From the NCBI RefSeq assembly GCF_003144245.1, contig NW_020289975.1, positions 124,001-188,000 on the forward strand: a stretch of DNA of 64,000 nt, read 5' to 3'. A model generated the notes under the pieces. It was not told the origin of the DNA and made no database searches. It saw only the letters and a list, made by a program, of their open reading frames with translations. This DNA comes from Jaminaea rosea (taxonomy: Eukaryota; Basidiomycota; Exobasidiomycetes; Microstromatales). This document shows, one piece after another, positions 10,001 through 20,172 of this stretch (the stretch's first letter is position 1; each line of letters begins with the position of its first letter). The position numbers and the translations under genes were made by a program.

Positions 10001-12228
10001 ACGGGGATGTGGCTCGCGCCCAACCTCACCGCCTCGAGCTGTTGCTCAAACGTAACCCGCCCTTCGGTCATCGACTTTGCGACGAAGCCGCCTCCCTACC
10101 AGAGCTGGAGATCACGATTGAGCAGCAGCTCAACATCGCACCGCGTGTGGACAAAGCAACGGGACTCGTCACGGTACCGGTCAATGTGGCCGTCTACGCA
10201 AAGCAATGCCCACGCAAAGGAGTGCAGCGTCGCTTCAAGTCGAAACGGGATGGGCAGCCTTACCACTTTACTGTGCTCACCATGACGTCGGACGGAGAGC
10301 AACTCATCGACTTTCGCAAGGCGCCGCTCAGGGGTCTGCTGGACCCAGAGACTGGGCAGGGAGGGGCTGCGCCTTTCCACCTCGAGTGTAAAGTGAGCAG
10401 GACCGATCAGAAGGTGATTGTGCTGGCTTCCTGTGAAGAGATCGCAGGGTCTCAGGCGAGGGCGGATCTTGAGCTGCAAGTGGACGCGGCCTTGTTTCCG
10501 GAGATAGTGATGGCAGAGGAGCGGCAGCGAGGCCACTCGATCGAGCTTGATGGGCTGGAGGACTGCTCGGAGCTGTTCCGTGACGAATTGAGCACAGCGG
10601 GTGGCAGTAATGAAGAGGCCAGCGACGAGGTGGAGCGCGATCTTTTGGCAAGGGATGCGGGCAGCAGCTCAAGTCATTCCCGGGTAAGCCAAGGCATACC
10701 AGCTCCCCCACCTAGCAAGTCGGGCCCGTATCCTGCCGCTTCGAGCAGCAAGAGTGCCCAGCTTGCGTCCTCACCGGACCAGACCGGCGTCACAGGTCAC
10801 CAGCGCAGCCAAAATGACATCGATGGGCCTCAAAAGAAGCGCGCCCAGCCGCAGAGCCAAGCCAAAGGCAAGAAGAAAAAGCGTGCCATCTCTGCAGAAG
10901 AAGAGGCTGAGGTTATGGGCGGGCTGCAGCGTTTCATTCATAAGAGCCGACAAGCAGGCAGTGGCGTGCAGCATGTCTCGAACGCAAGCAAGGCGCGGGG
11001 TGAAGCCGCCGACGATGAAGAGATTCCTGCGGGTTCTCGACAGGTCGTGGCACCGGCGCTCACAGCTGCTGTGGCCAAGATCGCGAAGTCGCAAGCACGA
11101 TCGCCTCGCCGATCCATTGCGGCCTCACCATCAGCCTCAAGTCGCCCCATCGCCTCTCAGCAAGCCAAGAAGCGCACCCAGGCCGCTACGCTGGCGCTGC
11201 ATGATGGCAGCAACTCCGAGATTGACGAGCTCCTCTCACCTTCTTCGGCTTCTCCACCTTCAACACCTCCCTCACCTGGTCGCCTCCTCAAACCGCTCCC
11301 TCGTCGCTCACCAGCTAGGCAGACACGACGAGAAGACCTGGACATTGAGGCTGCACGGCGCGAAGCTGAGGCCGAACTTCAAGTTGAAGAGGCGAGGGAT
11401 TGGAACAGAATGAGGCGAAGTGACGCCAGGAAGGGTGGATTGCGACGATTGGGAACAGGCCAAGTTGTGAATCAGTCACAAGCGCACCCCTCACAGGCCA
11501 CTACGAGCATTGCCGACGCCGGTGCCAGGTCGACGGGTTCGGCTCTCGACGACGATGACAATGGTGACGTGAATCTGCACAGATCAAGCGAGGACTTCGA
11601 CAATGAGATCGATTGGTCTTTGGTCGGCGATCACGGAGAGCAGCAGCGGTCCACTCTCAACAAGAATGCTCCGTTCAAAGCCAAAGCTCCAGCTCCCTCT
11701 ACCGATGAGGACGACGCTGCTGCTGCCGCCAAGCAGCGTAGAGAGACAAGTAGGGCTCGACGACGCTTCTTGCGTTCGTCGTCGCCGTTGAGCAACGACG
11801 CTCCGGAGGGAAGGAGTGAGGGAGGGCTTGTTGAGAGTGAAGAGGAGGAGGGTGTTGAGTTGCCCTTGTGCGTCTTGGTGGATGGCGATGATGCTGCTTA
11901 CGAAAGCGCAGAGCAAGGCCGGCGAGAAGAAGCCAGCAGTAGGCAGAGAGACAGCGCATCCAGCGAAGGCGGAACTCGGCAAGTAGCGAGCCGTCATGGG
12001 AAGGGCTCCTCACCTCCCTCGTCGTGCAGTATCGACCTTCCGGCGCATACTCTCGTCGACGATCATGGTGGTCGAACAGCGGTCCCTCAGAAGCAGCACC
12101 ACCTTAGCTTGGCTGCCCTTGCTCAGTCGACGCCTGTGCCATCGTCCGCCTTCGCGGAGTCCAAGGCGATCGAGTTCGACGATAGTGAAGAGGCTTGGGA
12201 TCGCTACCTTGAAGCGCATGTAGGGTAG
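7078..12228 (+). CDS. HFM1: Meiotic ATP-dependent DNA helicase HFM1/Mer3
   Basis: This is a Ski2-like superfamily 2 helicase of the Mer3/HFM1 family, which promotes meiotic crossovers by extending and stabilising recombination intermediates. I infer five exons: 7078-7582, 7688-8022, 8090-8261, 8329-8567 and 8629-12228. They give about 1616 aa. Motifs are Walker A APTGSGKT (about residue 223), DEVH (about 327), SATVPN (about 357) and QMLGRAGRPAFD (about 561). A winged-helix and Sec63-type region with a helix-hairpin-helix (NIGEKSIKVLASAGI) follows to about residue 1030. The last roughly 580 residues are Ser-rich, acidic and disordered. Intron 3 (8262-8328) uses a GC donor; only this choice joins EKERG to ARLETII as in the family. 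Introns are 61-105 bp. A Brr2 or Slh1 assignment is unlikely because there is only one helicase cassette. Confidence 0.92.
8262..8328 (+). other. Probable GC-AG intron in HFM1
   Basis: The donor reads AGAG|GCGAGT and the acceptor CATAG|GCGCTC. Splicing here rebuilds a Gly codon and the conserved helicase motif II continuation. The nearby GTGCAC at 8267 as a donor would shift the reading frame. GC-AG is the best known non-GT donor class handled by the major spliceosome. Confidence 0.75.
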
Positions 12229-12340
12229 TGGCAGAGATTTTGAAGAGATTTTCGATGGCTTTGACTTCTCTTTCGTTATCCACACTTCTCCATTGTATCC
12301 AATGAGATTGATGGCTACGTAGTGATTTGGCTGACCAGCA

Positions 12341-12986
12341 TCACTTCTTACTGGAGCTCGCTGCTGCCCCTCCTGACCTGGAGGGGAAGTTCTTTGCCAA
12401 GATCTCTCTGGCCTTGCGTTTTCGCTCCTCTGCGTCTGCCATCTTCTGTTGGCCTTGGGTCACGGGTGCAGGTGCTGTGCAGTCGTGCGAGCGTGGCGCA
12501 ATGTGGCTGCGGGTGGGCAAGGGGTGAGCAATAGAGCTGGAGGAGCAGCAGGAAGGGGCAGCTTGCTCACCTGGAACAGTAGAGCCCTTTACACCTCTCG
12601 CAGCTGGGCGCCTTGTGTTGTACCATCTCTCCACCACTCCTGACAGCCAATCCCGTCTTCCTCTCCTCCCCTCCGCCCACACTGCCCCCAACCACCAAGC
12701 TAAACCCTTTACATCCTCTCCTCTGACAGGGCAGCCTCCCCGTGCCCATCCCGCCTACACCTTCCCCTGTCTCCCCTCTCTGCCTCTGCGAGGTCCGCAG
12801 GATCCTCTTTGCCAACTCGCTCTCACTCAGCGTGCGAGAGGACTCCTTCGCTCCCGGAGCGGTACAGTCGTGCTGTGCAGGGAGGAAATGCGACTCGCAG
12901 AAGGCCTGACGACAGAAGGCGCACGAGAGGGGCAGAAAGGTGAGAGAGAGGCAGGTCGAGAGGTGACATGTTGTGCCGTGTTCCAT
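12341..12986 (-). CDS. Double AN1-type zinc-finger protein, Cuz1/ZFAND1-like
   Basis: Two exons on the minus strand, 12571-12986 and 12341-12506, give 193 aa; the 64-bp intron is 12507-12570. The first AN1 finger covers about residues 7-41 (CHLSTC...CAFCRQAFCESH...HDC). The second covers about residues 88-147. It starts PCQRRGC and ends CERCKGLYCSSHIAPRSHDC, and that end is formed only after splicing. ZFAND1 in animals and Cuz1 in yeast bind Cdc48/p97 and the proteasome in arsenite and stress-granule responses, so a protein-quality-control role is inferred. A ubiquitin-like C-terminal domain, present in Cuz1, is absent; the protein ends in a Lys/Arg helix and Ser tail. The linker between metal pairs in finger 2 is unusually long. 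Confidence 0.8.
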
Positions 12987-13634
12987 GGCGGGGGCGATGA
13001 TGTGATGGTGACGAGGTGAGGGAGAGAGGGGCGAGTATAAGCCAGCCAGTGGATAGTTGAGTCGGGACAAGCCTGGCGGAAGAAGGGACGGCAGGACGGG
13101 AGGAAAGAGACGATGCACGGACCGCAGGCAATGGAGAAGGATTGAGGCACCTCAATTGGAGCGATAGGCAGCCAGGAGCTCAGCAGGGAGCTCAATGACC
13201 TGATGCTCTCTCAGCAGAAGTAGGATTTTGAAAGTCTCTCAACATGACGGCAAGCCCCCTGTCCTGGCCATCGCGGCCGCCGCGCTTGCCATGATGGCGG
13301 CAACGGGCGACGTCTCAAGATTGAGGGACAGACGCGACGCGGGTCGACTCGTCGGGAGCGACGGAGCGTGGAGAAAGCGGGCCGCCGCCGTCGAGTTGAT
13401 TGCACTCTTTCCTCCTTTCGCTCCCTTTCCCTACTAATCAATCATCACTTGGCGCTGGGAGGGAGGCTTATTCGACAACAAAGGCTACGCTTAGGCCGCT
13501 CTCACGGCTACGCCCCTATAGGTTGCCTATAAATACCCTGCAAAGCCCCACCCTTCATTGCAATTTCCTTCTGCAGCTTCTTCCTCTTCCTCTTCTTCTT
13601 GCTCACTGCAGCTGTCACCGCTTCTCAGCCCCAC
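12987..13634. promoter_or_regulatory. Divergent promoter between CUZ1-like gene and HP1
   Basis: About 650 bp separate two outward-facing genes. A clear TATAAATA lies at 13528-13535, about 100 bp before the HP1 ATG. It is followed by CT-rich leader sequence (TTCCTCTTCCTCTTCTTC). The rest holds only short frames without recognisable products. Confidence 0.55.
13528..13535 (+). promoter_or_regulatory. TATA box of the HP1 gene
   Basis: TATAAATA occurs 100 bp upstream of the HP1 start codon and just before a CT-rich leader. It is the clearest TATA element I noticed in the window. Its use is inferred from position only. Confidence 0.5.
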
Positions 13635-15163
13635 ATGCCCTCCCGCCACTCCTCCCTCGCTATAGACTCGCCAGTGCGAAGTCCGCGACGCTCACAGTCG
13701 TCGAGAGGAGCCAAGGATTCTCCTCGCGCTTCAACCTCCTCGTCATCGAGGATCAGGACTCCTACGAAGCAGCATCGACGCGCTATCTGCGAATCAGATC
13801 TCGACGATAGCGATGATGAGGCACACTCGCCGCCACGTTCCAGCAAGAAAGACAAAGAAGCTGACAGGACGAAGAGCAATGGAAAAGGCAAGGCTTCTCG
13901 CCGCGATGAGGACGAGGACGACCCGGACGAGCTGATCTCGGACACGAATGACGATGAGGACGACGATGAGGAAGAAGAAGAGTACGAGATAGAGTCCATT
14001 CTGCGTCACAAGCTGGACAAGAAGACTGGGGCCTGGCAATTCCTTGTTCACTGGGCTGGATATAGCAGTGATTGGGATACGTGGGAGCCGGAGGTACGTC
14101 TGCCCTACTGCGCGGACGGCGTGGCGCTACGCAGCTTGCTGACCCATGATCCTTTACATCGTGCTCGCAGGACAACCTCAAAGCTACAGCAAATGAGGTC
14201 CTCGAGGCTTACTGGGAGAAGGTGAGAGAGGTGGAGAAGAAGTCAAAGGCGATCACTGCTGCGGCTGCTGCGAGGAAGAAGAGGGGAAGAGGAGTCGGTA
14301 GTGCGAGCCCGAATGGGGAGGACAGCGAGGTGACTGGACAGAGCGATAGTGCTGCAGAGCCGAGTAGTAGCAAGAAGAGCAAGACGAACGGGAGCGTGGC
14401 AAGTGGAAATAGCAGCGGCAATGGCTCGACGAGCAAGAGCAAGGCTGCCTCGAAGCCCAACTCGAAGCAGGGTACCCTCTCCCGCTTTCTGCCGAGCTTC
14501 TTCTCAGGCGGTGGCTCTTCAAGAGTGCAAGAAGAGGACGGCGTAGCAAGCAGTGAGACGGATCAGCTTGCACCTCCCGTCGACGAGCAGATGGACGGCA
14601 CAAGCATAGATGACGATGGCGATAGTATCATCGAAGACGTGAGCCGTAGCGTCATCAAGACGGTGACCAACGCGGCTTCCGCGGCGGCCGCTGAGGCGAA
14701 GTATAAGATCAAGAAGATCGACGAGGAGCTGGATCGTGTCCGGCCTGTCACCGAGGAGGAAGACGACGAGGAGGACGTCGAGGACGAGCAAGATCACGAT
14801 GATCATCTGGCCAAGCTGCGCAAACGCTTCGACGCTGTAGACAATTGGGAGGGAATGATCACGAAGGTACGTTCTTCCCTTCTCCTACCTCCTTGCTGCC
14901 TCACCCACCACCTGCTAACCCCCCATCGTTCTCCCTCCCCGCCCACCTACACGCAGATCTACACCGTCGTCCCCCTCCGAGACGTGGACAACTTCCGCGA
15001 CCTCTTTCCCACCTCGAAAGAGAAGCAAGCTTGCGCCTGGATCGAGTTTGTAGACTGCGACGAGAGGCTTCTCTACCCACTCGTCGAGCTGCGCAATCGC
15101 GCACCAAAGACACTCGTGGACTATTTCACTCAGCACTTGAAGTTTGGGGAGACGAGAAAGTGA
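13635..15163 (+). CDS. Heterochromatin protein 1 (HP1/Swi6) homologue
   Basis: Three exons, 13635-14093, 14171-14866 and 14957-15163, give 453 aa. After a Ser/Arg-rich start and a strongly acidic block, a chromodomain spans about residues 117-172 ([30 protein letters not shown] then [17 protein letters not shown] across the first splice). A long Lys/Ser-rich hinge follows. A chromo shadow domain spans about residues 378-450 ([43 protein letters not shown]). Chromo plus chromo-shadow order is diagnostic of HP1, which binds H3K9-methylated nucleosomes and dimerises through the shadow domain. This implies an H3K9 methylation system in this fungus. Intron 2 (90 nt) is stop-free and in frame. ATG 13635 is the first ATG in frame. 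The hinge is much longer than in animal HP1. Confidence 0.92.
14171..14866 (+). other. HP1 hinge exon (long low-complexity linker)
   Basis: This exon carries the end of the chromodomain and about 210 residues of hinge. The hinge is rich in Lys/Arg ([19 protein letters not shown]), then Ser/Lys, then acidic ([17 protein letters not shown]). Hinges of HP1 proteins bind RNA and DNA; a function here is inferred. Confidence 0.5.
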
Positions 15164-15484
15164 GAGGGAAGGTGGTGGCAAGCCGGTCTTATCCCCTTTT
15201 CGAGGGTCCATTGCTGTCATCTATCAATCCGTGTCCCGACCAGGGGCCAACCTGCGCCCTGTGCCCCAGTTTACGCATCACCCCATATCTCTCTCATCTT
15301 CGCCTCCCCTTGACGCTAAGCGCTCAATCATACCTCATTCTCTCTATTGCATTCTCTCAGACTCCCTTAAGCGTGTGAATTTCGTAAAGTTCATCATCGT
15401 TCCGGCAGCCAAAGTCCATGCTTGGCCCAAGGCATTTCTTTCTTTCGTACAGTGACTCAATTCGTAACGCGTGCCTCGTGTATC
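15164..15484. other. Convergent intergenic interval
   Basis: The 321 bp between the HP1 and sterol-transfer protein stop codons hold only short frames. AT content rises near both stops, as expected for two facing 3' UTRs. I see nothing else in it. Confidence 0.5.
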
Positions 15485-18400
15485 TTAAAGCTCGGCGCCT
15501 CTGCCCTTCTTCCCTCCTGTTGACGAGCCTGCCCTAGCGACCTTCTGCTGCTGCTGAGGCTTCGCGTCACCACCCTGCTTCTCGCTCTCAATCTCTCTGC
15601 CTCGCTTTGACTCCAACTCCCATCGATGGCGCAGCTGTGCGAGCCTGGCCTCTGCCTCGTCCAATAATTGTCCCACGCCCTGCACATCCAGCCAAGGGTC
15701 ATCCTCGGGCGCTCCGTACCGGCTGCCTCGAAGACCACCAAGACCGTGTCGTGGATGCCCGCCTCCGAGGTACTCGTGAAGCACATCACGCACAGCATGC
15801 GCGACAGCCTCGGCACTCTCCGTCGCATGGCTGCTATGCTTCGCTCGGGTAGAAGCGGCAGGAGTGCGCAGCCTGTGGGGGTCGAGAGGGTCACGCTGCG
15901 GCGCTTTGCCCCATGCCCAGATGTTGGAGATGAGAAGCAAAGCCACCAAGCTCATGAGGGCTAGGCTGCCTAGCGAGGGGCTTGAATCGGGGAGGAAGGG
16001 CTTCATGGGCTCCAAGATAGGGCCCAAGATGTCTCCAAGGGGGCCAAGTGCCGCCAAAGCGCCGGAGGCAGCGGTAGAGGATGCGCCTGCTGACGGAGCA
16101 GGGGTTGCTGCGGCGCCCTTGCTCTTCTCGTCTGCCCCTGCTTCCTCTTCCTCCTCCTCCTCCTCGTCCTCCTCCTCATCGTCGCTGTCCCCAGGCTCCT
16201 TCATCTCGCTAGCATGCTGCTTGATGAAGCCGCGCAACTCTCCGTCCAAAGCCCCGTAGTACCCTTTCTGGCCATCGATACTCGCTTTATCGATCACACC
16301 CTTCAGCATGCTCCTCCCACTCCACTCCGTGGCGCACGTCACGTACACCCTGGCGTCGTTTGTCCCTTTACCCGCCCAAGTGATGCACGTACGGGTACGA
16401 ACGCAGAAGCTCCCTCCCGAGGGCACGTCCGGTGTGCGCGTCGTGGTGAGAACCGTTATGTACTCTTCGGGATCAATGTGTACCTCCTCATCGCTGATGA
16501 CGCATTTGGTCTGCTTCGGTCCAAATCCACCAGCGAGGGGCTTGATGTAGGACAAATCGCGCTTCCTTCCCCCGTCAACAGGCTTCCAGGGGCCAAGCTC
16601 GAGATCGAACAACTTCTGATTGTCCGTCCAGAACTTGCGCATGAACTCTTCGCCTCCCCCTGGTGAGTCCTCTGGTGCTGAGCTACCCGACCCACCAAAG
16701 AGGAGGGCGAAGAGCTTGACGGGTGTGGTAGGGTACGTCGTATCCAGGGCGATGGTGCTGAGGTGCTTCTTTTCGTTCTCGCAGGGGCAAGAGGTGGCCG
16801 CGTGCTTCGTCTTGCGTGGCTTCTTCCCGTCCGCACCCCCCTTGCCAGCAGTTGCGCCGGCTGCACCGCCGTTCGCCGTATCACCCGATGAAGAAGGGGC
16901 CTCCTTTGAATTCTTAGCCGAGCCATTCGCCTTGCCCTTTGTAGGGGAAGTAGCATCGACATCCTTCTTGCCCTTGAGCTTCTTGCGTAGCTTGGATCGC
17001 TTGCTGGGCTTGCTACTTTTCTGCTCGTCCACGTCGCTGTCCTCTTCGCTCTCAGCCTCGCCAGCTGCCGCTGCCGCAGCCGCTGCGGCGCCTGCCGCAG
17101 CACTGGGCACGTCTGGGTGGCTGAGCTTCCAGATGTTGGCCACAAGATCGTACGTGGCGTCGCGGGTGATGAAGCTGGAGAAGGTATGCTTCGCATGCAG
17201 AGTCGCAATCTGGATCGCGTTCGGAATGATTAGGGCCGTCATCCTCTTCTCGATGGCGACCGTCTCGCTGAAGGGAACCACGATATTTGTCACCCATCCA
17301 AAGATGTTGGCGTAGAAGCAGATGTGGTTCTCGCTTACGTATAGGCGACCCTGAATGAACACCTCGCGGACGAGGGCGCACCCGTAGTCTTCGATGAGGT
17401 AGTCGTCGTCGGGAACAGAGGGGAAGAGGGCGTGAAAATCGCTGTTGCGCTTTGATGAGGCGACGGCGAAGCCTGTAATTTGAGAGCCGACGTCGGAGGG
17501 CCAGCCGGTGCCCGCAGTAGCCGCTGAGTCGGGGGCGTCACTGCTACCAGCCTGCGCTGCTGTGCTGGCTCCATCGATGGCGGCCAAGCTGCGGGCCGAG
17601 CTAGGTTCTGCGTGGGAAGAGTCTAGCGCAATGGTGGGCGCACCATGCACGTTTGCCGTGTGCGACAAAGCAGGCGTGAGGAGTGCCCCGGCCTGCATCG
17701 CCGGGAAGTTGGCTGCGGCTGCCAGACCCGACGCAGAGCTGCCCTCGCTGTTCATCGACTGGGCAGAGGGTGGTCGCACGAGGTTATGCCCTTCATTTTT
17801 CACGCTGCCGCCTTGCGAGGATGAGCTACGTGAAACGTCCCTGGGATGGTATCGTACTTCCTGGCCTAGTTCATCCTTTTCTGTTACCACACCGCTCTTC
17901 GGGTCGCGATACACCCCACCTTGACTGCTGCCGACATAGTCCTTTTCGACCTTGGTTCCAGAAGGCGTCTTGGCTCGCGCCTGAGCTGCGGCCGCGACTG
18001 CTCTAGCATGGGCCTCTGCATAGGCACTGGGATTCGTCATGCCCATACCGGCCATGCCTGCCCCGCTTGCCGCAAGAGCAGAAGCGATTCCGCCTGCTCC
18101 TGGCTTGCTCTTGCGCGATTTGGTCGGAGACTGGCGGCCGTCCGCTGATGAGGAGGCATCGGACAAGGTGCGCGGACGTGCTGAGAGGAGCGCCGAGGTG
18201 GACTGCGATGGATGCATCAAGTGGTCGGTGCGGGCGCGGGTGTGGCCATGGGCGCTTGGGTCGTCGCTGGGCACCATGAGCGAGGCAGCGCGCTTCGAGT
18301 ATGCAGCCTCGCTGGCGCCACGAGCGTGAGCGTGGCTGCTGAAGGCCGGCATTGAGTCGCTGCGCGATGGTTGTGCGGCATCTGGTTGCGGTGTTGTCAC

Positions 18401-18943
18401 GTTGCTTTCGCTGGGTGCCAAAGTAGGCGTAGGTGGCACCCCATCGGCGAGGACGACATCTCCTGAGTTGCCCAACGCATCAAATGTCAAGCTTCCCTCG
18501 CCCGGAGTCTCCCTCTGCCTCCTAGCAGCATCGATATCGCCCCTCGCTGCGGCCACTTGCGCCTGAGCAATAGCAGCTTGTGCTTTCGCTTGAGCCTGCT
18601 CAGCCGCAATCTTGGTTCGGGGGCTCTCTGAGCCATTTGTCGCAGATCCGCGTGGCGGTTGAGCCTGTTGCTGCTGCTGCTGTTGAGGCTCCTCATCGTC
18701 ATCATTGAGTGTCTCAGCCATGGCCAGCTTCATCCTGGCATGGCGGTCAAGCCCCTTGCTAGGCGTGGCATTCATTGCGTCGTTGGCGTTGGGCTGGCCG
18801 CCATCCTCTGATACGACTTTGGATCCTCGCCGCGAGCTCGACTTCATCGACCAACCAGAGGAGAAGGGCCCACCGCCACCACCGCCGGAGTGGCCATGGT
18901 CCGACTTGCCCTTTGTGTGATGCGACGTCGTCGAGCGCGGCAT
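15485..18943 (-). CDS. GRAM-VASt membrane-anchored sterol-transfer protein (Lam/Ltc/GRAMD1 family)
   Basis: Lam/Ltc proteins sit in the ER at membrane contact sites and move sterol between membranes. The 1152-aa product starts at ATG 18943. It has a roughly 490-residue low-complexity Ser/Ala/Gln-rich N-terminus. A GRAM domain follows at about residues 500-610 (FHALFPSVPDDDYLIEDYGC, GRLYVSENHICFYANIFGW). Then come a Lys-rich linker and a VASt/StART-like domain at about 718-906 (TYPTTPVKLFALLFG, WTDNQKLFDLELGPWKPVD, RDLSYIKPL). An acidic run and one transmembrane segment at about 991-1013 (LGSLALMSLVALLLISNIWAW) precede the C-terminus. Domain order matches yeast Lam1-6 and animal GRAMD1. I see no intron. 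The frame is open upstream of 18943, but with no ATG until that point. The gene is tandem with the peroxiredoxin gene, whose stop is 487 bp upstream of its ATG. Confidence 0.9.
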   Translation of the reverse strand: MPRSTTSHHTKGKSDHGHSGGGGGGPFSSGWSMKSSSRRGSKVVSEDGGQPNANDAMNATPSKGLDRHARMKLAMAETLNDDDEEPQQQQQQQAQPPRGSATNGSESPRTKIAAEQAQAKAQAAIAQAQVAAARGDIDAARRQRETPGEGSLTFDALGNSGDVVLADGVPPTPTLAPSESNVTTPQPDAAQPSRSDSMPAFSSHAHARGASEAAYSKRAASLMVPSDDPSAHGHTRARTDHLMHPSQSTSALLSARPRTLSDASSSADGRQSPTKSRKSKPGAGGIASALAASGAGMAGMGMTNPSAYAEAHARAVAAAAQARAKTPSGTKVEKDYVGSSQGGVYRDPKSGVVTEKDELGQEVRYHPRDVSRSSSSQGGSVKNEGHNLVRPPSAQSMNSEGSSASGLAAAANFPAMQAGALLTPALSHTANVHGAPTIALDSSHAEPSSARSLAAIDGASTAAQAGSSDAPDSAATAGTGWPSDVGSQITGFAVASSKRNSDFHALFPSVPDDDYLIEDYGCALVREVFIQGRLYVSENHICFYANIFGWVTNIVVPFSETVAIEKRMTALIIPNAIQIATLHAKHTFSSFITRDATYDLVANIWKLSHPDVPSAAAGAAAAAAAAAGEAESEEDSDVDEQKSSKPSKRSKLRKKLKGKKDVDATSPTKGKANGSAKNSKEAPSSSGDTANGGAAGATAGKGGADGKKPRKTKHAATSCPCENEKKHLSTIALDTTYPTTPVKLFALLFGGSGSSAPEDSPGGGEEFMRKFWTDNQKLFDLELGPWKPVDGGRKRDLSYIKPLAGGFGPKQTKCVISDEEVHIDPEEYITVLTTTRTPDVPSGGSFCVRTRTCITWAGKGTNDARVYVTCATEWSGRSMLKGVIDKASIDGQKGYYGALDGELRGFIKQHASEMKEPGDSDDEEEDEEEEEEEEAGADEKSKGAAATPAPSAGASSTAASGALAALGPLGDILGPILEPMKPFLPDSSPSLGSLALMSLVALLLISNIWAWGKAPQRDPLDPHRLRTPAASTRAKHSSHATESAEAVAHAVRDVLHEYLGGGHPRHGLGGLRGSRYGAPEDDPWLDVQGVGQLLDEAEARLAQLRHRWELESKRGREIESEKQGGDAKPQQQQKVARAGSSTGGKKGRGAEL

Positions 18944-19430
18944 CAGCGGTGGGCGATGAGATGAGGTTGAGGAAGAGAAAGAGAGGGGAGAAGTCAAGAA
19001 GGGTCCAATCGGCGCCGTCCGTCGTAGTGCGTTGCTCGCAGCAGCCCCGTGCTGTTGGTTGGCTCTCGCCCTCGATTCCCGGTTGCTCTGGCGGCCGCTG
19101 CACGCGACTTTGTGAGGCCGCACCGCTCTTTGCTCCACACCCACGCTCACAGGTGACGTAGCGTGGCGCTCTAGCGGGCCGATGCAGAGGGGCGAGCAAC
19201 GCCAGCTAGTCAAGCCGGCAGCGGTATTCAGGCCACGTCTAATGCATGAGCAGGAGAAAGCTAGCTGGTGGTGAGGAGGGATCTTTCAGACAAATGCCGG
19301 GCTCACACTCTCATCACTCTCACACTGTGCGCTGATCAGGAGATGGGCATTGTGACATCGCGAGAGTCTACAAAGCGCAACTCTCGACGCGGCACGGGTG
19401 ATTGAATTCATCTTTCTCTTCGTCGCTCGC
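18944..19430. other. Upstream region of the sterol-transfer gene / 3' region of the peroxiredoxin gene
   Basis: The 487 bp hold no supported gene. The frame of the sterol-transfer protein stays open to 19213, but with a non-ATG start. Short GC-rich frames on both strands lack features. The interval probably contains the promoter and leader of the gene on its left. Confidence 0.4.
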
Positions 19431-20039
19431 TCAAGCATTAAGCGCCTGGAGCACAGCGTCGCTCGACGTGAGCTTGACGTCAGGCGGGGCCTGCTCGACA
19501 AAGAGAGCCGTGACCTTGTTGTTCTCCACCACGGCAACGTAGCGCTGCGAGCGGTAACCACCGAGCAGGCCAGAGGCGTCAAAGCCAAGGCCAACAGCGT
19601 GGGTGAAGGCGGCCGTGTCATCAGCCAGGAAGTGAACGTGGTCGTTCTTGGAGCCAAGCTTGTCCTTCCAGGCCTGGACGGTGAACTGGTCGTTGACGGC
19701 TACCACGTAGATGTCCTTGATGCCCTTCTGCTGGAACTTCTCGACGTCAGAGACGTAGCCGGGGACGTGCGAGGAGCAAGGAGGGGTGAAGGCGCCAGGA
19801 ACACCGACGATGATGTCTGCGAGAGGGGAAAGAGGGGGCAAAGGACGTAGGATGTGAGCATGGAAGGCAATGGCAGCAATTCGTCCTCCTTGCGCGCCGT
19901 TGCTCACTCTTGCCGCTCAGCTTGCCCAGGTCGACGGAGCCCTGCTCAGGGTTGTTCTCCTTGAGGAGGTGTCCGGCGGGGAGCTCAGCACCGTTCTTGA
20001 TAGCGGGCTGCATGTCCTTGACCTTGTTAGCGATCTGGT

Positions 20040-20083
<44 letters not shown>

Positions 20084-20172
20084 AACGTTGATGAAGGTCA
20101 GAATGCGAAGGTGAAGGTGATCGTTCACGGTGTGGCGCACTTCGCACGCACCTTGTCAACGAGAGAGGCCAT
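19431..20172 (-). CDS. Prx5-type peroxiredoxin (PMP20/Asp f 3/Mal f family)
   Basis: This is a thiol peroxidase that reduces hydrogen peroxide and alkyl hydroperoxides. Three exons on the minus strand, 20152-20172 (7 codons), 19908-20034 and 19431-19816, give 177 aa, the usual size of fungal PMP20 proteins. The peroxidatic cysteine is about C63 in VPGAFTPPCSS. Other family motifs are VVAVNDQFTVQAWKDKLG, FLADDTAAFTHAVGLGFDAS and RYVAVVENNKVT. No C-terminal SKL is present, so the protein is likely cytosolic, although PMP20 relatives are often peroxisomal. Relatives in Malassezia are known allergens. Intron 1 (20035-20151, 117 bp) contains a 43-nt run of C on the sense strand ending 5 nt before the exon. 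Intron 2 is 19817-19907 (91 bp). Confidence 0.9.
20040..20082. repeat. 43-nt G/C homopolymer in a peroxiredoxin intron
   Basis: An unbroken run of 43 G on the plus strand (43 C in the transcript) lies in intron 1 of the peroxiredoxin gene. It is followed on the sense strand by ACCAG and then the exon. It takes the place of the usual polypyrimidine tract. Sequencing often misjudges the length of such runs, so the exact count is uncertain. Confidence 0.9.
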
